From contig NZ_JARUBJ010000002.1 in the NCBI RefSeq assembly GCF_029626145.1, positions 2,758,501-2,822,500 on the forward strand: 64,000 nt of DNA. The letters are read 5' to 3'. Under the pieces are notes generated by a model that worked only from the letters and a program-made list of their open reading frames with translations, searched no databases and was not told where the DNA came from. The translations under genes were made by a program, and so were the position numbers. This DNA comes from Micromonospora sp. WMMD961. Its GTDB lineage: Bacteria > Actinomycetota > Actinomycetes > Mycobacteriales > Micromonosporaceae. Shown in pieces: positions 51,643-59,932 of the stretch. Position 1 is the stretch's first letter. Each line of letters starts with the position of its first letter.

Positions 51643-52917
51643 GTGACCCCCGAGGAGATCCTGGCCGTCGACCGGGACCACGTCTGGCATCCGTACGCGG
51701 CACTGCCGCCGGCGAACCCGCCGTACGTGGTGCGCAGCGCCGAGGGCGTACGCCTGCGGCTGGCCGACGGCCGTGAGCTGGTGGACGGGATGTCGTCGTG
51801 GTGGGCGGCGATCCACGGGTACCGGCACCCGGTGTTGGACGCGGCGGTCACCGACCAGCTCGGACGGATGAGCCACGTGATGTTCGGCGGGCTCACCCAC
51901 GAGCCCGCCGTGCAGCTCGCCCGCACCCTGGTCGAGCTGACGCCGGAGGGCCTGGAGCACGTGTTCCTGGCCGACTCCGGGTCGGTGAGCGTCGAGGTGG
52001 CGGTGAAGATGTGCCTGCAGTACCAGCGGGCCGTCGGGCAGCCGCAGCGGCGTCGGTTGGCGACCTGGCGGGGCGGCTACCACGGTGACACGTTCCACCC
52101 GATGAGCGTTTGCGACCCGGAGGGCGGGATGCACCACCTCTGGGGCGACGTGCTGCCCCGACAGGTGTTCGCCCCGGTGCCGCCGGGCGGCTTCGACGAC
52201 CCACCCGACGACGCGTACGTGGCGGCGCTGGTGGAGACCGTCGAGCGGTACGCCCACGAACTGGCCGCCGTGATCGTCGAGCCGGTCGTCCAGGGCGCCG
52301 GCGGGATGCGCTTCCACCATCCGGGTTACCTCCGGGTGCTGCGTGAGGTGACCCGCGCCCACGGAGTGCTGTTGATCTTCGACGAGATCGCCACCGGGTT
52401 CGGCCGTACCGGTGCGATGTTCGCCGCCGAGCACGCCGGGGTGACCCCGGACGTGCTGTGCGTGGGCAAGGCGCTCACCGGGGGCTACCTGACGCTCGCG
52501 GCGACGCTCTGCACGCCGGAGATCGCCCGGGGCATCTCCGCCGCCGGTGTGCTGGCGCACGGACCCACGTTCATGGGCAACCCCCTGGCCTGCGCGGTGG
52601 CCAACGCCTCCATCGGTCTGCTCCGGGCCGGAGACTGGGCGGGGCAGGTCGCCAGGGTCGGCGCCGGCCTGCGCGCCGGCCTGGAGCCGCTGCGCGGTAC
52701 GCCGGGTGTCGCCGACGTGCGGGTGCTCGGCGCGATCGGGGTGGTCCAGTTGGATCACGAGGTCGACCTCGGCGCGGCCACCGCCGCCGCGGCCGGACAG
52801 GGGGTGTGGCTGCGCCCGTTCCGCGATCTTGTCTACACGATGCCGCCGTACGTCACCGACGACGCCGACCTGGCCCGGATCGCTGCCGGCGTGGCGGCGG
52901 CCGTGGCGGCCGGCTGA
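51643..52917 (+). CDS. bioA: Adenosylmethionine-8-amino-7-oxononanoate aminotransferase
   Basis: Biotin synthesis enzyme that uses SAM as amino donor; 424 residues, class III PLP aminotransferase. The N-terminal DRDHVWHPYAALPP is typical of BioA (HPxT/A region). MSSWWAAIHGYRHP includes the Trp-Trp-Ala of the substrate site. GGYHGDT, IFDEIATGFGRTG and PLP-Lys276 in VGKALTGGYL follow. GTG 51643 follows AAAGGAG. Its place inside the pyr operon between pyrD and pyrF is unusual; no other bio gene is nearby. Confidence 0.93.
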   Translation: MTPEEILAVDRDHVWHPYAALPPANPPYVVRSAEGVRLRLADGRELVDGMSSWWAAIHGYRHPVLDAAVTDQLGRMSHVMFGGLTHEPAVQLARTLVELTPEGLEHVFLADSGSVSVEVAVKMCLQYQRAVGQPQRRRLATWRGGYHGDTFHPMSVCDPEGGMHHLWGDVLPRQVFAPVPPGGFDDPPDDAYVAALVETVERYAHELAAVIVEPVVQGAGGMRFHHPGYLRVLREVTRAHGVLLIFDEIATGFGRTGAMFAAEHAGVTPDVLCVGKALTGGYLTLAATLCTPEIARGISAAGVLAHGPTFMGNPLACAVANASIGLLRAGDWAGQVARVGAGLRAGLEPLRGTPGVADVRVLGAIGVVQLDHEVDLGAATAAAAGQGVWLRPFRDLVYTMPPYVTDDADLARIAAGVAAAVAAG

Positions 52918-52977
52918 ACCCACTGGTACATCCCGGGAGGCGCGTCGCCGCCCGGGAGAGAAGAGAGGAAGCACCGG

Positions 52978-53814
52978 ATGGAGAGCTTCGGAACCCGGCT
53001 GCACCGGGCGGTCGCCGAGCGGGGGCCGCTCTGTGTGGGCATCGACCCGCATCCCGGTCTGCTGGCCAGTTGGGGTCTCGCCGACGACGTCAAGGGTCTT
53101 GACCGCTTCACCCGGACCGTCGTGGAAGCCCTCGGTGACCGGGTTGCGGTGGTCAAGCCTCAGTCGGCCTTTTTCGAGCGTTTCGGGTCCCACGGCGTGG
53201 CCATTCTTGAGTCAACTATCCGACAGTTGCGCGATGCCGGCTCGCTCGTTCTGCTCGACGTGAAGCGCGGCGACATCGGCTCGACGGTGAGCGCGTACGC
53301 CTCCGCGTACCTCGATCCATCCAGCCCTCTGTATGTCGACGCGGTCACCGCGAGCCCCTACCTCGGCGTCGGTTCGCTGGCCCCGATGTTCGAGTTGGCC
53401 GCCGAGCACGGCGGCGGGGTGTTCGTACTGGCTCTCACCTCCAACCCCGAGGGGGCGGCCGTGCAACGGGCCCGTACGGCCGACGGTCGCACCGTGGCGC
53501 AAACCGTGATCGACGAGATTTCCCAGCTCAACAGTGGTGCGACCCCGCTCGGCAGCTTCGGTCTGGTGGTCGGGGCGACCATCGGCGACACCGGTCACGA
53601 CCTCTCCGGCGTGGGGGGTCCGCTGCTCGCCCCGGGCCTCGGTGCGCAGGGTGCCGGGGCCGCCGATCTGCGGACCGTCTTCGGTTCGAGCCTCGCCTCG
53701 GTGCTCCCGTCGTACTCCCGGGAGGTGCTCTCGGCGGGCCCCGACGTCGCTGCCCTGCGGGCCGCCGCGGACCGGGTGTTGGCCGACTGCCGGGCCGTCC
53801 TGCCTGCCCGCTGA
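52978..53814 (+). CDS. pyrF: Orotidine-5'-phosphate decarboxylase (group 2)
   Basis: Last step of UMP synthesis. 278 residues, the longer actinobacterial group 2 form. It begins RLHRAVAERGPLCVGIDPHP. VVKPQSAFFERFGSHG and LVLLDVKRGDIGSTVSAYA hold the catalytic Lys96-Asp network. TASPYLGVGSLAPM and LAPGLGAQGAG bind phosphate. A GAGAGGAAG site precedes the ATG, so it is translated independently of bioA, 60 bases upstream. Confidence 0.96.
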   Translation: MESFGTRLHRAVAERGPLCVGIDPHPGLLASWGLADDVKGLDRFTRTVVEALGDRVAVVKPQSAFFERFGSHGVAILESTIRQLRDAGSLVLLDVKRGDIGSTVSAYASAYLDPSSPLYVDAVTASPYLGVGSLAPMFELAAEHGGGVFVLALTSNPEGAAVQRARTADGRTVAQTVIDEISQLNSGATPLGSFGLVVGATIGDTGHDLSGVGGPLLAPGLGAQGAGAADLRTVFGSSLASVLPSYSREVLSAGPDVAALRAAADRVLADCRAVLPAR

Positions 53815-53839
53815 CTGACTGACGGGTCGGTCACTTTCC

Positions 53840-53851
53840 GTTGATCATGGG
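53840..53851. repeat. Solo half of the dispersed palindrome
   Basis: GTTGATCATGGG, the outer arm of the palindromic repeat family, without a partner arm nearby. It lies 26 bases after the pyrF stop, the same 3' position as the full copies. Confidence 0.55.
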
Positions 53852-53895
53852 CCCCCCACGTTGCCGAAAGCTCCGTTGACCGCTAGTTTTCCCCG

Positions 53896-53928
53896 CGCTG
53901 GGAACCACGGACCCCTTGGTTCACAGCG
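53896..53928. promoter_or_regulatory. Inverted repeat upstream of mihF
   Basis: CGCTGGGAACCA and TGGTTCACAGCG are reverse complements with one mismatch over 12 bp, spaced by nine bases. It lies 65 bases before the mihF start. It could be an operator or a terminator for pyrF. Confidence 0.4.
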
Positions 53929-53992
53929 ACACCACGTTTCACAGATGCGGCGGTGCGCCCCGCCCGCCGCGATAGGGACCTGAGGAGAACTG

Positions 53993-54310
53993 GTGCCGCT
54001 CCCGTCACTGACCCCCGAACAACGCGCTGCCGCGCTCGAGAAGGCCGCGGAGATCCGCAAGGCCCGTGCTCAGCTGAAGGAGCAGCTCAAGCAGGGCAAG
54101 ACCACCCTCGGTGCTGTCCTTGAGCGCGCCGAGAGCGACGACGTCGTCGGCAAGCTCAAGGTTTCTGCCGTCCTGCAGGCCATGCCGGGCATCGGCAAGA
54201 TCCGGGCTACCCAGATCATGGAGAAGCTCAAGATCGCCGACAGCCGTCGCCTGCGTGGCCTCGGCGAGCAGCAGCGCAAGGCACTGCTTGGAGAGTTCGC
54301 CGCCAACTGA
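53993..54310 (+). CDS. mihF: Actinobacterial integration host factor
   Basis: 105 residues. Small basic nucleoid protein of the mIHF/sIHF family, unrelated in sequence to HU/IHF of proteobacteria. The N-terminal helix is EQRAAALEKAAEIRKARAQL with a basic stretch (KEQLKQGKTT), then the helix-two-turn-helix MPGIGKIRATQIMEKLKI and the GLGEQQRKALLGEF end. GTG start after TGAGGAG. Its position before the gmk locus and rpoZ is conserved in actinobacteria. Confidence 0.95.
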   Translation: MPLPSLTPEQRAAALEKAAEIRKARAQLKEQLKQGKTTLGAVLERAESDDVVGKLKVSAVLQAMPGIGKIRATQIMEKLKIADSRRLRGLGEQQRKALLGEFAAN

Positions 54311-54335
54311 ACCTGGCAGCGTGTAGAAACAAGCA

Positions 54336-54869
54336 GTGAGCACGGATGACGAGGCGCGCCCGGCGGCTCGGCTCACTGTCCTGGCTGGACCTTCGGGTTC
54401 CGGCAGGGAGAGTGTCGTCGAGCTCGTCCGGGCGCGTTCTCCGTCCGTGTGGTTGCCCGTGCCGGCGACCACACGGCCGCGCCGCGAGTCGGAGATCGAC
54501 GGGGTTGACCGCGTCTTCCTCGCCCCGGCCGAGTTCGACCGCCGGCTCGTCGCGGGCGAGCTGCTGGAGTGGTCCCGGATCGGCTCGTACCGCCGGGGCA
54601 CCCCGTATCCACCGCTGCGTGCCCGGCTCGACGCCGGGCAGCCGGTGTTGCTCCCGCTCGACCTGCCCGGCGCTCCGCTGGTGCGCGCGCGCCTGCCGGA
54701 CTCCCGGCTGGTGCTGCTGAGCCCGCCCGGTTACCGCCCCGACGCCCAGGTGGCGGCGGCCTTCGAGCACACGCTGACGCACGACCTCACCGAGCGGGTC
54801 GTCGAAGAGCTGGTAGGCTTACTCGGTTCTTCTTATCCGGATCCGACCTGGTCGCGCGTGCGCGGCTGA
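54336..54869 (+). CDS. Degenerate guanylate-kinase-like protein at the gmk locus
   Basis: 177 residues, aligned end to end with guanylate kinases but altered at key sites. The P-loop reads GPSGSGRES instead of GPSGxGKS/T, so the catalytic Lys is Arg24 and the metal-binding Ser/Thr is Glu. In the GMP site the second part reads TTRPRRESEIDGVDRVF, where the usual Tyr is Arg. SYRRGTP replaces the NxYGT Tyr. After LVLLSPPGYRPDA about 20 residues of the LID with its ATP-binding Arg are missing. The frame is intact and codon use is normal, so the protein is probably made. It is placed exactly where gmk lies in relatives (mihF-gmk-rpoZ). Enzyme activity is doubtful. Confidence 0.8.
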   Translation: MSTDDEARPAARLTVLAGPSGSGRESVVELVRARSPSVWLPVPATTRPRRESEIDGVDRVFLAPAEFDRRLVAGELLEWSRIGSYRRGTPYPPLRARLDAGQPVLLPLDLPGAPLVRARLPDSRLVLLSPPGYRPDAQVAAAFEHTLTHDLTERVVEELVGLLGSSYPDPTWSRVRG

Positions 54870-54933
54870 CGGTCGGCCGCTGTTGAGACTCAGCACCGCG
54901 TCCGCGCGGCTCGAAAGACGCAGAGGTTAATTC

Positions 54934-55197
54934 GTGGGATCCATCGCCAACCCCGAAGGCATCACCAACCCGCCGATCGACGAGCTCCTCGAGAAGACGA
55001 CGTCGAAGTACGCGCTGGTCATCTTCGCCGCCAAGCGCGCGCGCCAGGTCAACGCCTACTACAGCCAGCTCGGTGAGGGTCTGCTGGAGTACGTCGGCCC
55101 GCTCGTCGAGACCACCCCCCAGGAGAAGCCCCTCTCCATCGCCATGCGCGAGATCAACTCGGGCCTGCTCACCGCCGAGCCGACCGACCAGCCGTAA
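54934..55197 (+). CDS. rpoZ: RNA polymerase omega subunit
   Basis: 87 residues. ITNPPIDELLEKTTSKYALVIFAAKRARQVNAYY is the conserved omega core (in part), which wraps the beta-prime C-terminus and aids assembly. EKPLSIAMREINSGLL ends the actinobacterial form. GTG start with AGAGG upstream. A TAGGCT box at 54814-54819, inside the preceding gene, may be a promoter. coaBC follows after 14 bases. Confidence 0.95.
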   Translation: MGSIANPEGITNPPIDELLEKTTSKYALVIFAAKRARQVNAYYSQLGEGLLEYVGPLVETTPQEKPLSIAMREINSGLLTAEPTDQP

Positions 55198-55211
55198 GCA
55201 CTCGCTGGCCG

Positions 55212-56420
55212 ATGTCCGCCTCGATCGTCCTCGGGGTCGGCGGCGGCATCGCCGCCTACAAGGCGTGCGAGCTGCTGCGACTCTTCACCGAATCCGGTCA
55301 CCGGGTTCGGGTCGTGCCGACCGCGTCGGCGCTCCGGTTCGTCGGGGCGCCGACCTGGGCGGCGCTCTCCGGCCAGCCGGTCGCCGACGACGTCTGGAGC
55401 GACGTCCACGAGGTGCCGCACGTCCGCCTCGGTAAGCAGGCCGATCTGGTGGTGGTCGCGCCGACCACCACCGACCTGCTCGCGAAGGCCGCGCACGGGC
55501 TCGCCGACGACCTGCTGACCAACACCTTGCTGACCGCCCGCTGCCCGGTGCTGCTGGCCCCGGCCATGCACACCGAGATGTGGGAGCATCCGGCCACCGT
55601 GGCCAACGTCGCCACGCTGCGGGCCAGGGGCGTGCGGGTGATCGAACCCGCCGTGGGTCGGCTCACCGGTGCCGACACCGGCAAGGGGCGGCTGCCCGAC
55701 CCGGCGGAGATCTTCGCCGTCGCCCGTCAGGTGCTGGCCCGGGGCGGCTCCGCCCCCGCCGACCTGGCCGGCCGCCGGGTGGTCGTCACCGCGGGTGGCA
55801 CCCGGGAGCCACTGGACCCGGTCCGCTTCCTGGGCAACCGCTCCTCCGGCAAGCAGGGGTACGCGTTCGCCCGCGCGGCGGTCGCCCGGGGCGCCCAGGT
55901 CACACTGATCGCCGCCAACGTCTCCGTTCCCGACCCCGCCGGCGTCGACCTGATCCGGGTGGGCACCACGGCCGAGCTGCGGGAGGCGACGGTGAAGGCC
56001 GCCGTCGAGGCCGACGCGGTGGTGATGGCGGCGGCTCCGGCCGATTTCCGGCCGGCGACGTACGCGCCTGGCAAAATCAAGAAGTCGGACGATGGCGTCG
56101 CGCCCACCATCGACCTCGTGACGAACCCCGACATCGCGGCGGAGCTCGGCCAGCGCAAGCGACCCGGGCAACTGCTGGTGGTGTTCGCCGCCGAGACCGG
56201 CGACGCCGAGGCCAACGGTCGGGCGAAACTCACCCGCAAACGGGCCGACCTCATCGTGATCAACGAGGTCGGTCCGGACCTGGTCTTCGGCGCCGACACC
56301 AACACGGTGACGGTCATCGGCGCGGACGGCTCGGTGGCCCATCTGCCCGAGCAGGCCAAGGAGTCCGTGGCCGACGCGGTGTGGGACCTCGTCGTGGCGC
56401 GGCTACCCGGCAGTTCCTGA
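55212..56420 (+). CDS. coaBC: Phosphopantothenoylcysteine decarboxylase / phosphopantothenate-cysteine ligase
   Basis: Bifunctional coenzyme A enzyme, 402 residues. The CoaC half (1 to about 180) has the flavoprotein start GVGGGIAAYKACELLR, the HVRLGKQAD His and APAMHTEMW. The CoaB half starts RVVVTAGGTREPLDPVRFLGN with RSSGKQGYAFA, AAPADFRP, and the GKIKKSDD lysines that bind CTP and phosphate. VNEVGPDLVFG-like INEVGPDLVFG ends the domain. Close spacing to rpoZ suggests an operon rpoZ-coaBC. Confidence 0.96.
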   Translation: MSASIVLGVGGGIAAYKACELLRLFTESGHRVRVVPTASALRFVGAPTWAALSGQPVADDVWSDVHEVPHVRLGKQADLVVVAPTTTDLLAKAAHGLADDLLTNTLLTARCPVLLAPAMHTEMWEHPATVANVATLRARGVRVIEPAVGRLTGADTGKGRLPDPAEIFAVARQVLARGGSAPADLAGRRVVVTAGGTREPLDPVRFLGNRSSGKQGYAFARAAVARGAQVTLIAANVSVPDPAGVDLIRVGTTAELREATVKAAVEADAVVMAAAPADFRPATYAPGKIKKSDDGVAPTIDLVTNPDIAAELGQRKRPGQLLVVFAAETGDAEANGRAKLTRKRADLIVINEVGPDLVFGADTNTVTVIGADGSVAHLPEQAKESVADAVWDLVVARLPGSS

Positions 56421-56468
56421 CGGGTGGTAAAGGGCGCGACCGATCCCGACACCAGCCGCAGTGGTGAT

Positions 56469-56474
56469 TAGACT
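56469..56474 (+). promoter_or_regulatory. Candidate -10 box for metK
   Basis: TAGACT in the 87-base gap before metK, with a short leader and an AGGAG ribosome binding site. There is no recognisable SAM riboswitch in this gap. Confidence 0.35.
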
Positions 56475-56507
56475 GCCGCGGAACGACCTCACACGCTTAG
56501 GAGTGCC

Positions 56508-57701
56508 GTGACACGCCGTCTCTTCACGTCCGAATCGGTCACGGAAGGCCACCCGGACAAGATCGCCGACCAGATCAGCGATGGCATCCTCGACGCGCTG
56601 CTGGCCGAGGATCCGCACAGCCGGGTGGCGGTCGAGACCATGATCACCACCGGCCAGGTGCACATCGCCGGTGAGGTGACCACCAAGGCGTACGCCGACA
56701 TCCCGACGATCGTCCGCCGGACCATCCTCGACATCGGTTACGACTCGTCGAAGAAGGGCTTCGACGGCGCTTCCTGCGGGGTCAGCGTCTCCATCGGCGC
56801 ACAGTCCGAGGACATCGCCCAGGGTGTGGACAACGCCTTCGAGCTGCGGACCGGGGCGTCGGAGAGCGCGCTGGACGCGCAGGGCGCCGGCGACCAGGGC
56901 ATGATGTTCGGCTTCGCCTGCTCGGAGACGCCCGAGCTGATGCCGCTGCCGATCGCGCTGGCGCACCGACTGGCCCGCCGGCTCGCCGCGGTCCGCAAGG
57001 ACGGCACGATCCCCTACCTGCGCCCGGACGGCAAGACCCAGGTCACCATCGAGTACGAGGGGCTGCGCCCGGTCCGGCTGAACACCGTCGTCGTGTCCAG
57101 CCAGCACGCCGCGGACATCTCCCTGGACTCGCTGCTCACCCCGGACGTGCGCGACCACGTCATCGCCCCGGAGCTGGAGAGCCTCGGTCTGGACACCGAC
57201 GGCTACCGGCTGCTGGTCAACCCGACCGGCCGGTTCGAGATCGGCGGCCCGATGGGTGACGCCGGGCTGACCGGCCGCAAGATCATCGTGGACACCTACG
57301 GCGGGTACGCCCGCCACGGCGGTGGCGCGTTCTCCGGCAAGGACCCGTCGAAGGTGGACCGGTCGGCCGCGTACGCCATGCGTTGGGTCGCCAAGAACGT
57401 GGTCGCCGCCGGTCTGGCCGAGCGGTGCGAGGCGCAGGTCGCCTACGCCATCGGCAAGGCGCACCCGGTCAGCCTGTTCGTCGAGACGTTCGGCACCGAG
57501 ACCGTGCCGGTCTCCTCGATCGAGAAGGCCGTGACCGAGGTGTTCGACCTGCGCCCGGCCGCGATCATCCGGGACCTCAACCTGCTCCGCCCGATCTACC
57601 AGCAGACCGCCGCGTACGGCCACTTCGGCCGGGAGCTGCCGGACCTGACCTGGGAGAGCACCGACCGGGCCGCCGACCTCAAGTCGGCCGCGGGAGCCTG
57701 A
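56508..57701 (+). CDS. metK: S-adenosylmethionine synthetase
   Basis: 397 residues. FTSESVTEGHPDKIADQISD at the start binds ATP and Met. GAQSEDIAQGV, GAGDQGMMFGFA, PTGRFEIGGPMGDAGLTGRK (in part) and the Lys/Asp-rich GGGAFSGKDPSKVDRSAAY are all present. GTG start after TTAGGAG. SAM from MetK is the amino donor for the bioA product upstream, though the genes are far apart. The following gene, priA, starts within or just after its stop. Confidence 0.98.
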   Translation: MTRRLFTSESVTEGHPDKIADQISDGILDALLAEDPHSRVAVETMITTGQVHIAGEVTTKAYADIPTIVRRTILDIGYDSSKKGFDGASCGVSVSIGAQSEDIAQGVDNAFELRTGASESALDAQGAGDQGMMFGFACSETPELMPLPIALAHRLARRLAAVRKDGTIPYLRPDGKTQVTIEYEGLRPVRLNTVVVSSQHAADISLDSLLTPDVRDHVIAPELESLGLDTDGYRLLVNPTGRFEIGGPMGDAGLTGRKIIVDTYGGYARHGGGAFSGKDPSKVDRSAAYAMRWVAKNVVAAGLAERCEAQVAYAIGKAHPVSLFVETFGTETVPVSSIEKAVTEVFDLRPAAIIRDLNLLRPIYQQTAAYGHFGRELPDLTWESTDRAADLKSAAGA

Positions 57702-59677
57702 CCGCCACCAGGCGTAGCGACCGGCGACCCGCGGACGGGTCGCCGGTCGCGCGCGTCTGCGTGGACGTCGCGTTGGCGCACCTGGACCGGCCGTTCGACT
57801 ACCTGGTGCCGGCCGAGCTGGACGAGGTGGCGGTGCCCGGCACCCGGGTGAAGGTGCGGTTCGCCGGGCAGCTCGTCGACGGGTGGTTGCTGTCCCGTGC
57901 CGACGACTCCGGGCACACCGGCCGTCTCGCGTACCTGGAGAAGGTGGTCTCGCCGGAGCCGGTGCTGGCGCCCGAGATCGCCCGGCTGGCCCGCGCGGTC
58001 GCCGACCGGTACGCGGGCAACCTCGCCGACGTGCTCCGGCTCGCCGTACCGCCCCGGCACGCGCGGGTGGAGAAGGAGGCTCGCGACGACCAGCCCGCCC
58101 CGGCGTCGCTCGCCGAGGACGCGCTGGTCGACCCGCGCGGCTGGCGGGACTACCCGACGGGTCCCGCGCTGCTGCGGGCGCTCACCGACGGGCGGGCTCC
58201 CCGCGCGGTCTGGTCGGCGCTGCCGGGCGAGGACTGGGCGGCCCGCTACGCCGACGCGGTGGCCGCCACCGTGGCCGGGGGGCGCGGTGCTGTCGTCGTG
58301 GTGCCCGACGCCCGCGACCTCGACCGGCTGGACGCCGCGCTCACCGCTGTGCTCGGGCCGGGGCGGCACGTCGGCCTCACCGCCGCGCTCGGGCCGGCGC
58401 GCCGCTACCGCGCCTTCCTCGCCGCCCGGCGGGGGCAGGTGCCGGTGGTGATCGGCACCCGGGCGGCGATGTTCGCCCCGGTGGAGCGGCTCGGCCTGGT
58501 CGCCGTGTGGGACGACGGCGACGACCTGCACTCCGAACCCCGGGCCCCCTACCCACACGCCCGCGACGTGCTGCTCACCCGTGGCCAGCTCGCCGGGGCC
58601 GGGGCGCTGATCGGCGGTTACGCGCGTAGCGCCGAGGCGCAACTGCTGCTGGAGACCGGCTGGGCCCGGGAGGTGGTCGCCGACCGTGCGACCGTGCGGG
58701 CTCGCATCCCGGCCATCGCGCCGACCGGCGACGACCCCCAACTCGCCCGTGACCCCGGCGCTGCCACCGCCCGGCTGCCCAGCCTGGCCTGGACGGCCGC
58801 CCGCGACGCCCTCCGGCAGGACCTGCCGGTGCTCGTGCAGGTGCCCCGGCGTGGCTACCTGCCGTCGATCTCCTGCGCCGACTGCCGGACCCCGACGCGC
58901 TGCGCGCACTGCGCCGGCCCGCTCGCGCTGCCCTCGGCCGGCGGCACCCCGGCCTGCCGGTGGTGCGCCCGGGTGGCCGCCGCGTACGCCTGCCCGCACT
59001 GCGGTGGGCGGCGGCTGCGGGCGGCGGTGACCGGTGCCCGGCGGACCGCCGAGGAGCTGGGCCGGGCGTTCCCGGACGTGCCGGTACGCACCTCCGGGCG
59101 TGAGGAGGTGCTGACCGACGTACCCGGCGGCGCGGCCCTGGTGGTGGCCACGCCCGGTGCCGAGCCGGTCGCCGAGGGCGGCTACGGCGCGGTGCTGCTG
59201 CTCGACTCGTGGGCCCTGCTGACCCGGGCCGACCTTCGTGCCGGCGAGGAGGCGCTGCGTCGCTGGCTGACCGCGGCGGCGCTGGCCCGACCGGCCCCGG
59301 CGGGGCGGGTGGTGGTGGTCGCCGACGGCGCGCTCGCCCCGGTGCAGGCGCTGCTGCGCTGGGACGCGGGCTGGTTCGCCGGCCGGGAGCTGGCCGAGCG
59401 TCGGGAGTTGGGCTTCCCCCCGGCCGTCCGGATGGCGAGCGTCACCGGCCCGGCCGAGGCGGTGGCGGACCTGCTCACCGCGGCCCGGCTGCCCGAGGAC
59501 GCCGAGGTGCTCGGGCCGGTGCCGGCCGAGGAGGGGCGGGAGCGGATGCTGGTCCGGGTGCCCCGGGCCCGGGCTGCCGCGCTCGCCGAGGCCCTGCACT
59601 CGGCGGCGGGCGCTCGTGCCGCCCGCAAGGCCGCCGACCCGGTCCGTCTCCAGGTCGACCCGCTGAGCCTGTTCTGA
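57698..59677 (+). CDS. priA: Actinobacterial PriA-like primosomal protein lacking helicase motifs
   Basis: About 659 residues. The N-terminal 3'-DNA-binding domain starts VARVCVDVALAHLDRPFDYL. The Walker A GxGKT motif is absent (around VWSALPGEDWAARY), and the DEAH box is replaced by VAVWDDGDDLHSEPR, although PYPHARDVLLTR after it is kept. The zinc-binding insert with eight Cys is intact (CADCRTPTRCAHCAG, CRWCARV, CPHCGG). This helicase-dead form is the normal one in actinobacteria. Start is uncertain: the conserved N-terminus has no ATG, GTG or TTG before it. A CTG at 57698 overlaps the metK stop; GTG 57761 would remove part of the first strand. Confidence 0.88.
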   Translation: MTATRRSDRRPADGSPVARVCVDVALAHLDRPFDYLVPAELDEVAVPGTRVKVRFAGQLVDGWLLSRADDSGHTGRLAYLEKVVSPEPVLAPEIARLARAVADRYAGNLADVLRLAVPPRHARVEKEARDDQPAPASLAEDALVDPRGWRDYPTGPALLRALTDGRAPRAVWSALPGEDWAARYADAVAATVAGGRGAVVVVPDARDLDRLDAALTAVLGPGRHVGLTAALGPARRYRAFLAARRGQVPVVIGTRAAMFAPVERLGLVAVWDDGDDLHSEPRAPYPHARDVLLTRGQLAGAGALIGGYARSAEAQLLLETGWAREVVADRATVRARIPAIAPTGDDPQLARDPGAATARLPSLAWTAARDALRQDLPVLVQVPRRGYLPSISCADCRTPTRCAHCAGPLALPSAGGTPACRWCARVAAAYACPHCGGRRLRAAVTGARRTAEELGRAFPDVPVRTSGREEVLTDVPGGAALVVATPGAEPVAEGGYGAVLLLDSWALLTRADLRAGEEALRRWLTAAALARPAPAGRVVVVADGALAPVQALLRWDAGWFAGRELAERRELGFPPAVRMASVTGPAEAVADLLTAARLPEDAEVLGPVPAEEGRERMLVRVPRARAAALAEALHSAAGARAARKAADPVRLQVDPLSLF

Positions 59678-59767
59678 GGAGTTTCCGCTGGTGCCGGCGG
59701 CGGCGGACCCCTCCCCTCGGGAGGGCCCCCGCACACCGCGTCCGCCAGGGGGGTGGCGCCGGAGTGG

Positions 59768-59773
59768 TAGCAT
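59768..59773 (+). promoter_or_regulatory. -10-like box before the 38-codon frame
   Basis: TAGCAT, eight bases, then ATG 59782, similar to the other leaderless starts in this window. Confidence 0.3.
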
Positions 59774-59781
59774 CGCCCGTC

Positions 59782-59898
59782 ATGCCGAGGCGTACGGCGG
59801 CTCCAGGTCGCGACGGAGCGTCAGACGCGCCGAGTTGGGGCCGCCGCGGGCTGGCGCGACGATGGCGGGAACGCGTCGGTCGGACGCGGTGTCGATGA
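59782..59898 (+). CDS. Possible leaderless small protein, 38 aa
   Basis: Frame MPRRTAAPGRDGASDAPSWG and onward, very basic (about a third Arg), no hydrophobic segment, ending TRCR. Support is only the TAGCAT box and the ATG at the expected distance. A basic peptide of this type could bind nucleic acid, but the composition is also what chance gives in high-GC sequence. Confidence 0.25.
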   Translation: MPRRTAAPGRDGASDAPSWGRRGLARRWRERVGRTRCR

Positions 59899-59932
59899 TG
59901 TCAATGAGCCGGTGATCAGGGGTGGACAAGTC

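Larger units (their letters stand above)
59678..59932. other. Intergenic region with a possible leaderless small gene
   Basis: The 255 bases after priA are GC-rich with a small hairpin (CCTCCC/GGGAGG near 59709-59727) that may terminate priA. The only promoter-like signal is TAGCAT at 59768, directed at a 38-codon frame described separately. Confidence 0.4.

Noticed and set aside
56421..56507. SAM riboswitch upstream of metK
   Set aside because: The 87-base gap is too short and shows none of the conserved SAM riboswitch helices.
59691..59915. 74-codon Pro/Arg-rich plus-strand frame after priA
   Set aside because: No ribosome binding site or promoter at its start, and composition typical of chance frames in this sequence.
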